Counted from the first letter of the stretch, positions 1 to 8,768 are shown. The stretch: DNA of 64,000 bases from Betaproteobacteria bacterium (GCA_009923315.1 RFTU01000005.1:1-64000); one strand, 5' to 3'. The notes: generated by a model from the letters alone, not told the origin. Made by a program: numbers and translations.

Positions 1-1619
1 TCGTTGCCCTGCCCCTGCTCGCCCACGCTCACGCTCACGCTCACCGCCCCCGACGGGTCCAGGCGAATCACGCAACCGTCCTGGGAGGCAATGCGCGCAC
101 CGCCCACGCCGTAGAAGGCGGCGCTCGGGTTGGTCAGTTCGATCAACGCGGCAAAGCCAATGCCGCGATAGATGCCTTGTTGGCGCAATTCCGCCACCTC
201 GGCCTTGAGCTTCGGGTAGTCCATCAGCTCTTCAATCTTGCGCAGGCAGGCCTCATGCGACAGCACCTCCAGCTTGATGCCGCTGGCACCGGTGGCTGGG
301 TAGGCATCATCGGGAATCACGTTTTTCTTGCGAATGTCCAACGCATCCATGCCGATGGCCCGAGCGGCCAAATCCACCAACCCTTCGGTGACCGCGCAGG
401 CGATGGGGTGTCCGACGCCGCGGTACTGGCAGGTGGGCGTCTTGTTCTGGAACACCACTTTCAAGTGCGCGCGGTAGTTCTGATGCTTGTAGGGACCACC
501 CACCAGGTTGACCACCTGGTTGCCCTCGATGGCGCTCGTGCGCGGGAACATCGAATAGGGACCGATGCCCGTCAGGTCATCCATCTCAAAACCGACGATC
601 TCGCCGGTGTTCTTCACGCCAATGCGGGCGGTCACGCGGTGGTGGCGCGCATGGATGTCGCTGGTGAAGCTCTCCAGGCGATCGGCCACGAACTTCACCG
701 GGCGGCGGCACATCATCGACAGCGCCACCGTGGCGAAGTCATCCGGATAGGCGTGCACCTTGATGCCGAAGGAGCCGCCGACTTCCTTGCAGATGACGCG
801 GATGTCGGATTCCGCGATGCCGAACTGCCGCGAATACAGGTCCTGCATCATGTGCGGGGCCTGGAAGGAGTGGTAGACGGTGAGCTTCTGCTCGGCCGGA
901 TGCCAGTGTGCAATTTGGCAGCGCGGCTCCAGCGTCACACCGGTATGGCGCCCGAAGTGGAAGGTGGTACCCACCACCTTGTCCGCGCCGGCGAAGGCGG
1001 CATCCACATCACCCACATTCAGGCTGCGGGTGAAGCACAAGTTGTCCCCCAACTCAGCGTGGATCAGTGGCGTGGACGGGTCCAGCGCCGTTTCCATGTC
1101 CACCACGGGTGGCAGTTCATCGAACGCCACATCGATCAACTGCAGCGCATCCTCGGCCTGTTCCCGTGTCTCGGCCACCACCGCCACCACCGGCTCGCCC
1201 TGCCAGCAAACGCGGTCCATCGCCATGGGGTACTGCGGCGCACTCTTCATGCCGGCCAGGTGGGCCAGGGTGGCCACCCAGGGCTTGCAGTACCGCGCCA
1301 CATCTTGCCCGTCGGCCACCAGGATCACGCCGGGCATTCCACGCGCCTGAGCGGCGTCGATGCGTTTGATCTTGGCGTGGGCCAGGGGGCTGCGCCAATA
1401 CACCACATGGGCCATGCGGGGCAGTTCGATGTCATCGATGTAGGTACCCTGCCCTTGCACGAGCTTGCGCGCGCTCGGGCGTTCGCTGCTGGCGCCGATG
1501 TAGCGAGGGTCTTCGGTGACCGGCGGCAGCGGCGCTTCCTCATGCCGGGTGGCGGGTCGGTCTTCAACCTCAGCACCGGCGATGGTCATGGGGAAACTCA
1601 GGTCGGTGACGTTGTTCAT
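1..1619 (-). CDS. Molybdenum hydroxylase large subunit (CoxL/xanthine dehydrogenase family), partial
   Basis: This is the molybdopterin-binding catalytic subunit of a CO/xanthine dehydrogenase-type hydroxylase; 539 codons are present and the C-terminus runs off the left edge. The ATG at 1619 is preceded by GGAG. The N-terminal part contains the expected RYIGASSERPSARKLVQGQG-type stretch and a typical aldehyde oxidase a/b hammerhead region. The active-site loop reads YRGVGHP from residue 399. True CO dehydrogenase (form I) carries AYxCSFR there, so the Cys that bridges Cu to Mo is absent, and the substrate is probably not CO. A GEQGQGN cofactor loop lies at the cut edge. It is last in a coxM-coxS-coxL-like operon, 25 bases after the iron-sulphur gene. 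The family is certain; the substrate is unknown, although the neighbouring TRAP transporter and CoA ligase suggest an organic acid or its CoA ester. Confidence 0.9.
   Translation of the reverse strand, partial: MNNVTDLSFPMTIAGAEVEDRPATRHEEAPLPPVTEDPRYIGASSERPSARKLVQGQGTYIDDIELPRMAHVVYWRSPLAHAKIKRIDAAQARGMPGVILVADGQDVARYCKPWVATLAHLAGMKSAPQYPMAMDRVCWQGEPVVAVVAETREQAEDALQLIDVAFDELPPVVDMETALDPSTPLIHAELGDNLCFTRSLNVGDVDAAFAGADKVVGTTFHFGRHTGVTLEPRCQIAHWHPAEQKLTVYHSFQAPHMMQDLYSRQFGIAESDIRVICKEVGGSFGIKVHAYPDDFATVALSMMCRRPVKFVADRLESFTSDIHARHHRVTARIGVKNTGEIVGFEMDDLTGIGPYSMFPRTSAIEGNQVVNLVGGPYKHQNYRAHLKVVFQNKTPTCQYRGVGHPIACAVTEGLVDLAARAIGMDALDIRKKNVIPDDAYPATGASGIKLEVLSHEACLRKIEELMDYPKLKAEVAELRQQGIYRGIGFAALIELTNPSAAFYGVGGARIASQDGCVIRLDPSGAVSVSVSVGEQGQGN
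25..42. repeat. Hexanucleotide tandem repeat inside the coxL-like gene
   Basis: Three exact copies of ACGCTC lie head to tail and encode a Val-Ser run just before the GEQGQGN cofactor loop of the large subunit. Gain or loss of one unit would keep the frame and add or remove two residues. It may simply be a codon repeat in a beta strand. Confidence 0.6.
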
Positions 1620-1644
1620 GGTCGGTCTCCAGGGCCGTGGACGT

Positions 1645-2133
1645 TCAGGCTGCGCGCTGCTTGGCCCGCTCGGCCAGGGTGTCGCACACCGCGTCCACAA
1701 TGGCGTGGTAGCCGGTGCAGCGGCAGTAATTGCCGCTCATCCATTCGCGCACTTCTGCGCGCGTGGCGTTGGGCTTGGTCTCCAGCAGTTCCTTGGCCGC
1801 CATCACCATGCCCGGCGTGCAGAAGCCGCATTGCAGAGCGTTGTGGCGAATGAAAGCATCCTGCAGGTCGCGCACATCGCCGTCTTCGCTCAGGCCTTCG
1901 ATGGTGCGCACGCGGCAGCCCTGTGCCTGCACCGCCAGGGTGAGGCAGCCGCGCACGATCTTGCCGTCCAACTCCAAGGTGCAGGCCCCGCACACACCGT
2001 GTTCGCAGCCCAAGTGCGAGCCTTTGAGACCCAGGTCATGGCGCACGAAGTCCACCAGATGCTGCCGCGGTTGCACGCTGCAGCAATGCGACTGACCGTT
2101 GACGTTCACGCTCAGGGTTTGAAGTTCAGCCAT
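1645..2133 (-). CDS. Molybdenum hydroxylase small subunit, two [2Fe-2S] clusters (CoxS-like)
   Basis: This 162-residue protein passes electrons between the molybdenum and flavin subunits. The N-terminal plant-type ferredoxin domain has cluster ligands C43, C48, C51 and C63 (GCEHGVCGAC and later RGC). The C-terminal four-helix domain has C102, C105, C137 and C139 (QCGFC and NYCRC). All eight ligands of the family are present and the length is normal. It sits between the flavin gene (84 bases upstream) and the large-subunit gene (25 bases downstream), all on the minus strand, so the three are almost certainly one operon. Confidence 0.93.
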   Translation of the reverse strand: MAELQTLSVNVNGQSHCCSVQPRQHLVDFVRHDLGLKGSHLGCEHGVCGACTLELDGKIVRGCLTLAVQAQGCRVRTIEGLSEDGDVRDLQDAFIRHNALQCGFCTPGMVMAAKELLETKPNATRAEVREWMSGNYCRCTGYHAIVDAVCDTLAERAKQRAA

Positions 2134-2217
2134 GTTCGAAGGCTCCAGAACAATCGGGATTCAGGGGTTGGGTCAAGGGAAGCAGGCAGACCGAAGTGAC
2201 AGGCTGGCCAAGTGCCA

Positions 2218-3093
2218 TCAGACCGTCACCGCCGCGCGGCTGGCGTCGGCGGCTTGCAAGAGCCGCTTGAGCAGGACGGATGCCAAGTGCCGCTTGGTGT
2301 CCGCGCTGTGGGTCAGGTCGGCCAAGGGGTCGAGCTCGGCCTTGAGCGAGGCCGCCGCAATCTCGACGGTGGCTGCATCCAGCACCTTGCCTGCCAAGAC
2401 GCCTTCGGTCTGAGGCGCGCGCATCGGCTTCACGCCCATGCCCAAAAGTCCCAAGTTCACCCGCAGGGCCTTGCGGCCTTCGAAGCGGGCCGCCACGGCC
2501 AGGCCGGCCACCGCATAGTCGCCGTGGCGGCGGGCCAGTTCATCAAACCCGAACCAGTCGGCGGTGGTGGCCACCGGCACATCGGCACCGATGACGATCT
2601 CATCGGGGTGCAGGTCGGTGGTGTAGAGGTCCTGGAAGAAGTCGGTGGCCTTGACCTGGCGCTGCCCTGCGGGGCCTTGCACATGGACGGTTCCATCCAG
2701 CGCCACCAGACAGCAGGGCCACTCCGCGGCCGGGTCTCCATAGGCGATCGATCCGCCCCAGGTTCCGGAATTTCGGATCGCCCGATGGGCGATGTGCGGC
2801 GCCGCGCTGGCCAACATCGGCGCGAGTTCGCCCACGAGAGGCGACTGCTCCACCGACGTATGGGTCACCAAGGCCCCGATGTACAGGCGATCACCGCGCC
2901 GCTCGATCGTGGACAAGTCCGGCAAGCCGGTGATGTCGATCAACAGCTTGGGGTCGGAAAGCCGCATGTTCAGCGTGGCCACCAGGGTTTGGCCGCCGGC
3001 CATGATCCGAGCGTCCGGACCATACCGCTTGAGCAGTTCGAAGACGTCCCCAATGGCGCGGGGTTTGCAGTAATCGAAGGCGGCAGCTTTCAC
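2218..3093 (-). CDS. Molybdenum hydroxylase FAD-binding subunit (CoxM-like)
   Basis: This 291-residue flavoprotein is the medium subunit of the hydroxylase. The two FAD pyrophosphate motifs of the family are visible: AGGQT at residues 32-36 and TWGG at 111-114, at the spacing known for CoxM. A CO dehydrogenase flavoprotein C-terminal domain follows. There is no Cys-rich insertion of the type found in 4-hydroxybenzoyl-CoA reductase HcrB, which argues against that reductase. It is first in the operon, so its promoter must lie between 3094 and the TetR gene, which is divergently transcribed and a likely regulator. Confidence 0.92.
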   Translation of the reverse strand: MKAAAFDYCKPRAIGDVFELLKRYGPDARIMAGGQTLVATLNMRLSDPKLLIDITGLPDLSTIERRGDRLYIGALVTHTSVEQSPLVGELAPMLASAAPHIAHRAIRNSGTWGGSIAYGDPAAEWPCCLVALDGTVHVQGPAGQRQVKATDFFQDLYTTDLHPDEIVIGADVPVATTADWFGFDELARRHGDYAVAGLAVAARFEGRKALRVNLGLLGMGVKPMRAPQTEGVLAGKVLDAATVEIAAASLKAELDPLADLTHSADTKRHLASVLLKRLLQAADASRAAVTV

Positions 3094-3146
3094 ACATCGT
3101 CTCCTGGTGTCCGTTGCAGGGCCCGGGTTTCCACGGGTGATCTTTG

Positions 3147-3192
3147 TTTACCAAGCGGTCAACAATCCTATTGGCTATTGAATTCTGGGTAA
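3147..3192. promoter_or_regulatory. Divergent promoter region with an imperfect inverted repeat
   Basis: Between the coxM-like gene and the TetR gene, TTTACCAAG (3147-3155) faces CTGGGTAAA (3184-3192). The arms match at most positions and the interval is AT-rich compared with its surroundings. TetR regulators usually bind such repeats next to their own gene. That this one does so is inference. Confidence 0.35.
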
Positions 3193-3284
3193 ATAGCGTG
3201 CGCCTACCCAAAAACCCTGAACCCGCAACCTCAGCCCGACCCGCACTTCCCGTGGCCGCCAACGCGCCGCTTGCCCGGCGGCGC

Positions 3285-3977
3285 ATGGGCACGGCTGAGC
3301 GGTCACGCCAGATACTGGACGGCGCCATCCAGTTTTTTGCCCTGCACGGGCTGGATGGCCAACTGCGTGATCTGGCCAAAAGCATCGGGATCACCCATGC
3401 CCTGCTCTACCACTACTTCCCCACCAAGCAAGCATTGATCGATGCGGTCTACCAGGAGGTTTTCGTCGAACGATGGTCCCCCTGGTGGGATGAGCTGCTC
3501 GACGATGAAGGCTTGAGCGTGGAGGACAAACTCACCCTGTTCTACGACGACTACATCAATCAGGCCCTCACGCGGGACTTCGTTCGCATACTGGTGTTCT
3601 CCGGCCTCACCGACCGCACGATCACGGACCGCTTCTTCGGCATGCTTCGACAACGATTGTTCCCCCGCCTGATCCGCGAAACCCGTCGACATCGCGGCGC
3701 ATCGATGCGCGGCAAGGCCAGCCAGCGCGAACTCGAACTGCTCACTGGGCTGCACGGCGGCTTCTTCTACATTCCCCTGCAGCGCTGGGTCTACGGCCAG
3801 GCCGTGTATGGAGCTCCGGCGCCGCAGTCGTACGATCAAGCCCTGGTGCGCGATCGCGTGCGTGCCTACCTCGTGGCCACCGAAGCGCTTTTCAGCGCCA
3901 GCGCATCTGCGCCGGCATCCCCCGTGCGGCGCGCTTCGCGCCGATCCCTCGCTCGAAGTCCCAAGGAGACCACATGA
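3285..3977 (+). CDS. TetR/AcrR family transcriptional regulator
   Basis: This protein is 230 residues from the ATG at 3285. The N-terminal TetR DNA-binding domain covers about residues 5-55, with the helix-turn-helix near 28-47 (LRDLAKSIGITHALLYHYFP). The C-terminal ligand-binding half is not recognisable beyond the family. The frame is open upstream to a GTG at 3198 and a TTG at 3144. The extra residues would be Pro/Ala-rich and would cover the probable operator, so the later ATG is preferred; a GTG start at 3198 remains possible. The stop overlaps the start of the TRAP binding-protein gene (ATGA), so the regulator is probably cotranscribed with the transporter and CoA ligase and faces the hydroxylase operon. 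It likely senses their substrate or its CoA ester. Confidence 0.88.
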   Translation: MGTAERSRQILDGAIQFFALHGLDGQLRDLAKSIGITHALLYHYFPTKQALIDAVYQEVFVERWSPWWDELLDDEGLSVEDKLTLFYDDYINQALTRDFVRILVFSGLTDRTITDRFFGMLRQRLFPRLIRETRRHRGASMRGKASQRELELLTGLHGGFFYIPLQRWVYGQAVYGAPAPQSYDQALVRDRVRAYLVATEALFSASASAPASPVRRASRRSLARSPKETT

Positions 3978-5044
3978 ACTTCAAGAAACTCGCGCTGACC
4001 GGGGCGATCGCCCTGGGCACCACGCTCACCTCGATGGCGGCCTATGCACAGCAGACCATCACGGTCAACATCGGGTCGAGCCACCCCGTGACCAACATCT
4101 GGGCCTACGCCATGAAGGAGGTGTTCCAGCCCGAGGTGGACCGTCTGCTCAAGGAGGGCGGCAACAAGTTCCAGATCCGCTGGCGCGAAAACTACGGCGG
4201 AACACTCTACAAGTTCAACGAGACGCGCGCGGCCGTGAAGGACGGCATCGTCGATGTGGGCATGGTGGGCACGGTGTGGGAGAACTCCGCCATGCCGCTG
4301 CAAAACGTCACCTACTTCACGCCCTTTGCCACCACCAACCATGAGATGCTGATCGAGATCTTCGACAAGCTCAACGCCACTCACCCGGCACTCAGGGCCA
4401 GCTGGACGGCGCAGAACATGGTGCCCCTGTCATCGCTGATCACCGACAGTTACGATGTCTATGCCAACTTCCCGGTGACCAACATGGCTGCGCTGCAGAA
4501 CAAGAAGATCCATGCACCGGGCACCTCTGCCAACTGGATGCGCGACACGGGTGCCACGCCCGTTGAAGGCGCGCTCACCACCTACTACACCAACATCCAG
4601 ACCGGCGTGACGCAGGGCGCCCTGAGCTTTGCCAGCGGCATTGGACCGGCTCGGGTGTACGAAGTGGCCAAGCACCTGACCCGCGTGGATATTGGCGCCA
4701 TGTACTTCGGCAGCGTTGCCGCCAACAAGGGCTTCTACGACAAGTTGCCCAAGGAGGTGCAGGACGCCTTCGTGAAGGCCGGCCAGGCCACCTCAGCCGC
4801 CCACGGCAAGCACGTCACCCGCTCGGCTGCCACCGCCATGGACACCATGAAGGCCGCCGGTCTGCAGATCACCGACCTGCCCGCCGCCGAGCGCGCCAAG
4901 TGGATCAACGGCCTGCCCGACATCATCGGTCCGTGGCTGCAGACCACGGGGGATGCCGGCAAGTCCGTGCTGCGCGCCTACTTCGACGAACTGCGTGCCC
5001 GCGGCGTCAAGCCCCTGCGCGATTGGGACAAGGCGGCGCGCTGA
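3974..5044 (+). CDS. TRAP transporter substrate-binding protein (DctP family)
   Basis: This 356-residue periplasmic binding protein has a clear Sec signal peptide with likely cleavage after AYA at residue 25. The mature protein has the DctP fold signatures: an early ITVNIGSSHPVTN strand, a central KIHAPGTSANWM region and a C-terminal helical part. These proteins capture carboxylates and deliver them to a DctQM sodium-driven permease. The specific ligand cannot be read off; the family covers C4-dicarboxylates, aromatic acids, keto acids and others. The start codon overlaps the TetR stop, and dctQ follows after 84 bases. Its permease partner dctM is broken in this sequence, so whether the system works is doubtful. 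Confidence 0.92.
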   Translation: MNFKKLALTGAIALGTTLTSMAAYAQQTITVNIGSSHPVTNIWAYAMKEVFQPEVDRLLKEGGNKFQIRWRENYGGTLYKFNETRAAVKDGIVDVGMVGTVWENSAMPLQNVTYFTPFATTNHEMLIEIFDKLNATHPALRASWTAQNMVPLSSLITDSYDVYANFPVTNMAALQNKKIHAPGTSANWMRDTGATPVEGALTTYYTNIQTGVTQGALSFASGIGPARVYEVAKHLTRVDIGAMYFGSVAANKGFYDKLPKEVQDAFVKAGQATSAAHGKHVTRSAATAMDTMKAAGLQITDLPAAERAKWINGLPDIIGPWLQTTGDAGKSVLRAYFDELRARGVKPLRDWDKAAR

Positions 5045-5128
5045 ACACGGCGCTTGAAACAAGCCCGGGCCGACAGGGCTGCCGCCATGCAGCCCCGTTG
5101 GCCAATTTGACGGAAATGGAACTCGATC

Positions 5129-5698
5129 GTGGCCGCTGACACCGACCTGCAAGCGCCGCCCCCGGCGTCGAGACACCCCCTGGACTTTCCTGCCAACGTG
5201 CTGGCCTCAGTCGGCACCGTGTGGATCTTCCTGATCATGTGCCTGGTGGTGGCCGATGTGATCGGACGCGACTTCCTGGATGCGCCCATCACCGGCGTGG
5301 CCGAATTCTCGGCCCGCTCCGTGGCCTCGATCGTGTTCCTGCAACTGGCCGCTGCCGTTTGCAGCGGCCGCATGACCCGCAGCGACTTCCTGCTCAACCT
5401 GATCGGCAAACGCTCGCCCGCGGCCGTCACCGCGCTGGATGTACTGAACTCTGTGGTCGGAGTCGCTCTGTTCGGCGCGCTGGCCATCATCGCCTGGCCG
5501 GAACTGCGCCAATCGCTGGCCTCCTCCGAGTTCTATGGCGTGCAGGGCGTGTACAGCGTCCCCGCCTGGCCTTTTCGGGGGCTGATCGTGGCCGGCTCCG
5601 CCGCTGCCGCGCTGTGTTACCTGCTGACCATTCCCGGCATCCTGCGTCGCCATGGTGCCGTGGCAGCGGCTGAAGACCCGCTCGGAGGTGGAGCATGA
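5129..5698 (+). CDS. TRAP transporter small permease (DctQ family)
   Basis: This is a 189-residue integral membrane protein with four predicted hydrophobic segments, beginning around residues 25-48, the usual DctQ layout. DctQ pairs with DctM to form the membrane part of the TRAP carrier. The start is a GTG at 5129 preceded by a GGA-containing ribosome site; an ATG at 5116 is out of frame. The stop overlaps the dctM start (ATGA at 5695-5698), so the two are translationally coupled. Confidence 0.9.
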   Translation: MAADTDLQAPPPASRHPLDFPANVLASVGTVWIFLIMCLVVADVIGRDFLDAPITGVAEFSARSVASIVFLQLAAAVCSGRMTRSDFLLNLIGKRSPAAVTALDVLNSVVGVALFGALAIIAWPELRQSLASSEFYGVQGVYSVPAWPFRGLIVAGSAAAALCYLLTIPGILRRHGAVAAAEDPLGGGA

Positions 5699-6998
5699 GC
5701 GACCTCGGATTGGGCGGTCTGCTCATTGGCGGACTGGTGCTTCTGGTCCTTCTGGGCGTGCACATCGGCGTGGCCCTGCTGGCGGTGGGCTTCTTCGGCG
5801 TCTGGCTGGTGCGCGACAACATCGACATGGCCATGCGCCTGTTGTACATGGCCGCCTACAACGGCATTGCCGACTACATCTTCGCCACCATTCCGCTTTT
5901 CGTCCTGATGGGCTTGCTGGTCAGCATTTCCAACGTGGGCAAGGACACCTTTACAGTGGCCGAGTACCTGCTGCGCAAGTTGCGCGGCGGACTGGGTGTG
6001 GCCACCGTGGCGGCAAATACGGTGTTTGCCGCGGTCACGGGCGTCTCGATCGCCTCGGCGGCCGTGTTCACCCGCGTGGCCGTGCCCGAGATGGTGCGCC
6101 ACGGCTACAAAACCACCTTCGCCACCGGCACGGTGGCCGGCAGTTCCGTGCTGGGCATGATGATCCCGCCCAGCCTGCTGATGATCATCTATGGCGTGTT
6201 GGCCGAGCAGTCGATCGGCACCCTGTTCATCGCGGGCGTGATCCCGGGCTTCATGCTGGCCATCGTCTTTGCCGCGATGATCATGTTGATGGCGAAGTAC
6301 ACGCCCGCTGCGGTGTTCGACCTTCAGAAGGAAATGGCGCTGCGTCGCGCTCATCAAGTGGACATCACGCTCACCAAGTTGGAAATGGTGTCCAAACTGG
6401 TTCCCATCGCGGCCTTGGTGGCCCTGGTGCTGGGTGGCCTTAGGCCGGCGGCGTAGGAGCGGCAGGCGCCTTGGCGATCGCGCTCATGCGCCGTTCGCTC
6501 GGCCAAGGCAACCTGTGGCGCGTGTTGCACGAAACGGGCAGCGTGTCCTGCACCATCCTGATCCTGCTGGTGGCTGCGGCCTTCTACAGCCGCATGCTCA
6601 GTGTGGCGGGCGTGCCGGTGGCCATTGCCGAGCTGGTGCGCGACGCCGGTCTGGGCCCCTATGGTTTTCTCACGCTGTACATCGTCATCGTGTTGCTGCT
6701 GGGCATGATCCTGGATTCCAGCTCCATCCTGCTGATCATGACGCCGGTGGCTGCACCCATCGCACAGGCCTTCGGATTCAACATGATTCACTTCGGCGTG
6801 ATCACGGTGCTGGCCGTCGAGATGGGGCTGTTGACGCCGCCTTTCGGTATCTCGGTATTCACCGTGAAATCCACACTGAACGACCCCAAGGTATCGGTAG
6901 AAAGCATCTTTGCCGGGGCCATGCCCTTCGTCGGTGCCATGTTCCTGGTGCTCCTGCTGGTGTGTGCGTTTCCCTGGCTGTCTCTGGCCTTGACATGA
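5695..6998 (+). pseudogene. TRAP transporter large permease DctM, frameshifted by a 25-base loss
   Basis: The first part (5695-6441) encodes a normal DctM N-terminal half up to LVALVLGGL. The frame then reads RPAA and stops at 6454-6456. The DctM sequence resumes in another frame from GCC at 6444 (AGGVGAAGALAIALMRR) and runs to the stop at 6996-6998. Family members carry YGGxFTPTEA between these halves. Only the AG of its Glu codon remains, so 25 bases encoding YGGxFTPT plus one base are missing. The junction makes the perfect inverted repeat GGCCT-T-AGGCC (6436-6446). Either the gene is a recent pseudogene, or the bases were lost in sequencing or assembly. The rest of the protein shows no decay. 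Confidence 0.88.
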
Positions 6999-8641
6999 AC
7001 CTGGCCGAGCTGCTGCACCGGCGTGCAGGGGCCCAGCCTGAGTCTCCTGCTCTATACCGCGGCTCGCAACTTCACGGGACCCACGGGCAGTGGGCCCGCA
7101 CCGCGGCCCACCTCGCGCTGCAGTTCAGGGTTGGCGGGCTGCAGCCCGGCGACCGCGTCGCTCTGTTCATGCGCAACCATGTGCGCTATCTTGAGCTGAT
7201 GCTCGGCGCCTGGTGGGCCGGGCTCGCCGTGGTACCCATCAATGCCAAGCTGCACCCGCATGAGGCGCAGTGGATCATCGACCATGCGCAGGCACGATGG
7301 GCATTCGTCACCCAGGATGTGATGGGTCAGGGCGACGCCGCCAGTGGCCCGTCTCGCTTCAGCGGCATCGAACGGCAATTCGATGTGGACGCCGCGGACG
7401 CCGACGCGCTGTGGTCCTTGAACGCCCACATGTCTGCACCATCGGGCCCCGTCGCACGCGGGCCCGACGACCTCGCTTGGCTTTTCTACACCAGCGGCAC
7501 CACGGGTCGCCCCAAAGGCGTGATGATCACGCACCGCAATCTGCACACCATGGGCATGGGTTACTTCGTCGATGTCGACCCCATCGCACAGGATGACCGG
7601 ATCGTCTATGCCGGGCCCATGTCGCATGGTGCCGGCCTCTACGCCATTCCGCATCTGATGGCCGGCGCGCGGCACGTGGTGCCCGCCTCAGGTGGCTTCG
7701 ATGCCGCCGAACTGTTTCAACTGGGTACTGAACTCGGACCCTTGTCGCTCTTTGCCGCCCCGACCATCGTCAACCGTATCGTGGCTCAAGCCCTGAAGCA
7801 AGGCGCATCGCATCAGGACTGCGCGCGCGCCTTCAAGACCATCGTCTACGGCGGTGCGCCGATGTATGCCGCCGATATCCAGCGAGCGTTGCAGGTCATG
7901 GGCCCACGCTTCGTGCAAATCTACGGGCAAGGTGAAACACCCATGACCGGAACGGTTCTCAACCGCGCCCATCTGGCCGAGATCCAGCACCCGCGTCATC
8001 TGCAGCGTATGGCCTCCGTCGGCGTGGCTCAAACTCCCGTGCGCATCCGCGTCGCCGACGGACAGGGCCACGATGTGGCCCCCGGCGAGATCGGCGAGGT
8101 GTTGGTGAAGGGCGACTCCGTCATGGCCGGCTATTGGCGCAACCCACAGGCCACGGCCACCACGATCCGCGATGGCTGGTTGTGGACCGGCGACATGGGC
8201 ACCCTGGATGAGGACGGCTTCCTCACCCTCAAGGACCGCAGCAAGGACCTCATCATCAGCGGTGGCTCGAACATCTACCCGCGGGAAGTTGAAGAAGTGC
8301 TGCTGCAGGCTCCCGGCGTGGCCGAGGTGGCTGTGGTGGGCGAGCCGCATCCCGAGTGGGGCGAGGCCGTGGTGGCCTTCGTCGTCAGGACTGCCGCGCA
8401 CCCGGCCCATGGGAGTAAGCCAGCGGATGCACCGGGCTCCGGCAACGCGTCGGGCCCTGATGCAACGGGTGCCCAGAGGGCCGATGCCGCCACACTGGAC
8501 GCCTGGTGCCTGGCCCGCATCGCCAGGTTCAAGCGCCCCAAGCGCTATGAGTTTGTGGATGCATTGCCCAAGAGCCATTACGGCAAGGTTCTCAAGCGTG
8601 AGCTTCGAGAGCGATTGAAGAACCCTTCTGGCGCGGCCTGA
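6995..8641 (+). CDS. AMP-forming acyl-CoA synthetase/ligase
   Basis: This 548-residue member of the ANL superfamily activates a carboxylic acid to an acyl-AMP and then an acyl-CoA. The P-loop YTSGTTGRPKG is at residues 165-175, followed by the GQGETP (A5), GWLWTGD (A7) and DRSKDLI (A8) motifs. The C-terminal catalytic lysine lies in SHYGKVLKREL. An unusual low-complexity insert rich in Gly, Pro, Ala and Asp lies near residues 467-500 in the mobile C-terminal domain. The start ATG overlaps the dctM stop (ATGA), so the gene belongs to the TRAP operon and probably activates the imported acid. The open frame extends far upstream, but that part is an out-of-frame shadow of dctM. Confidence 0.9.
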   Translation: MNLAELLHRRAGAQPESPALYRGSQLHGTHGQWARTAAHLALQFRVGGLQPGDRVALFMRNHVRYLELMLGAWWAGLAVVPINAKLHPHEAQWIIDHAQARWAFVTQDVMGQGDAASGPSRFSGIERQFDVDAADADALWSLNAHMSAPSGPVARGPDDLAWLFYTSGTTGRPKGVMITHRNLHTMGMGYFVDVDPIAQDDRIVYAGPMSHGAGLYAIPHLMAGARHVVPASGGFDAAELFQLGTELGPLSLFAAPTIVNRIVAQALKQGASHQDCARAFKTIVYGGAPMYAADIQRALQVMGPRFVQIYGQGETPMTGTVLNRAHLAEIQHPRHLQRMASVGVAQTPVRIRVADGQGHDVAPGEIGEVLVKGDSVMAGYWRNPQATATTIRDGWLWTGDMGTLDEDGFLTLKDRSKDLIISGGSNIYPREVEEVLLQAPGVAEVAVVGEPHPEWGEAVVAFVVRTAAHPAHGSKPADAPGSGNASGPDATGAQRADAATLDAWCLARIARFKRPKRYEFVDALPKSHYGKVLKRELRERLKNPSGAA

Positions 8642-8681
8642 TGCTCGCCCCCGACGGCGCCACCTCAACCCCATATCCAGT

Positions 8682-8703
8682 GTTGATATCATTTGACGTC
8701 AAC
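8682..8703. promoter_or_regulatory. 22-base near-palindrome downstream of the CoA ligase gene
   Basis: GTTGATATCA (8682-8691) and TGACGTCAAC (8694-8703) form ten-base arms matching at eight positions around a TT centre. It lies just upstream of a small reading frame. The form suits a dimeric repressor site; the binding protein is unknown. Confidence 0.4.
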
Positions 8704-8768
8704 GTGGATTGACAGCCAAACTGAGGTCTTTCCAACTGGCCGTCTTCGGCGGCAAGAAAGGCCCTCAC

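Noticed and set aside
177-1853. Open frame of 558 codons opposite the molybdenum hydroxylase large subunit
   Set aside because: The minus-strand gene has clear family motifs; the plus-strand product is His/Gly-rich and unrecognisable.
1-3093. Aerobic carbon monoxide dehydrogenase
   Set aside because: Gene order fits, but the large subunit lacks the AYxCSFR loop with the copper-binding Cys.
3144-3284. TTG start at 3144 or GTG start at 3198 for the TetR protein
   Set aside because: The extra residues are Pro/Ala-rich, poorly supported by ribosome sites, and the TTG start would cover the likely operator. GTG 3198 is kept as a possibility only.
6434-6994. Upstream extension of the CoA ligase frame, and a separate short permease starting at 6471
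   Set aside because: The extension is an out-of-frame reading of dctM. The 6471 frame is the C-terminal half of the broken dctM, not an independent protein.
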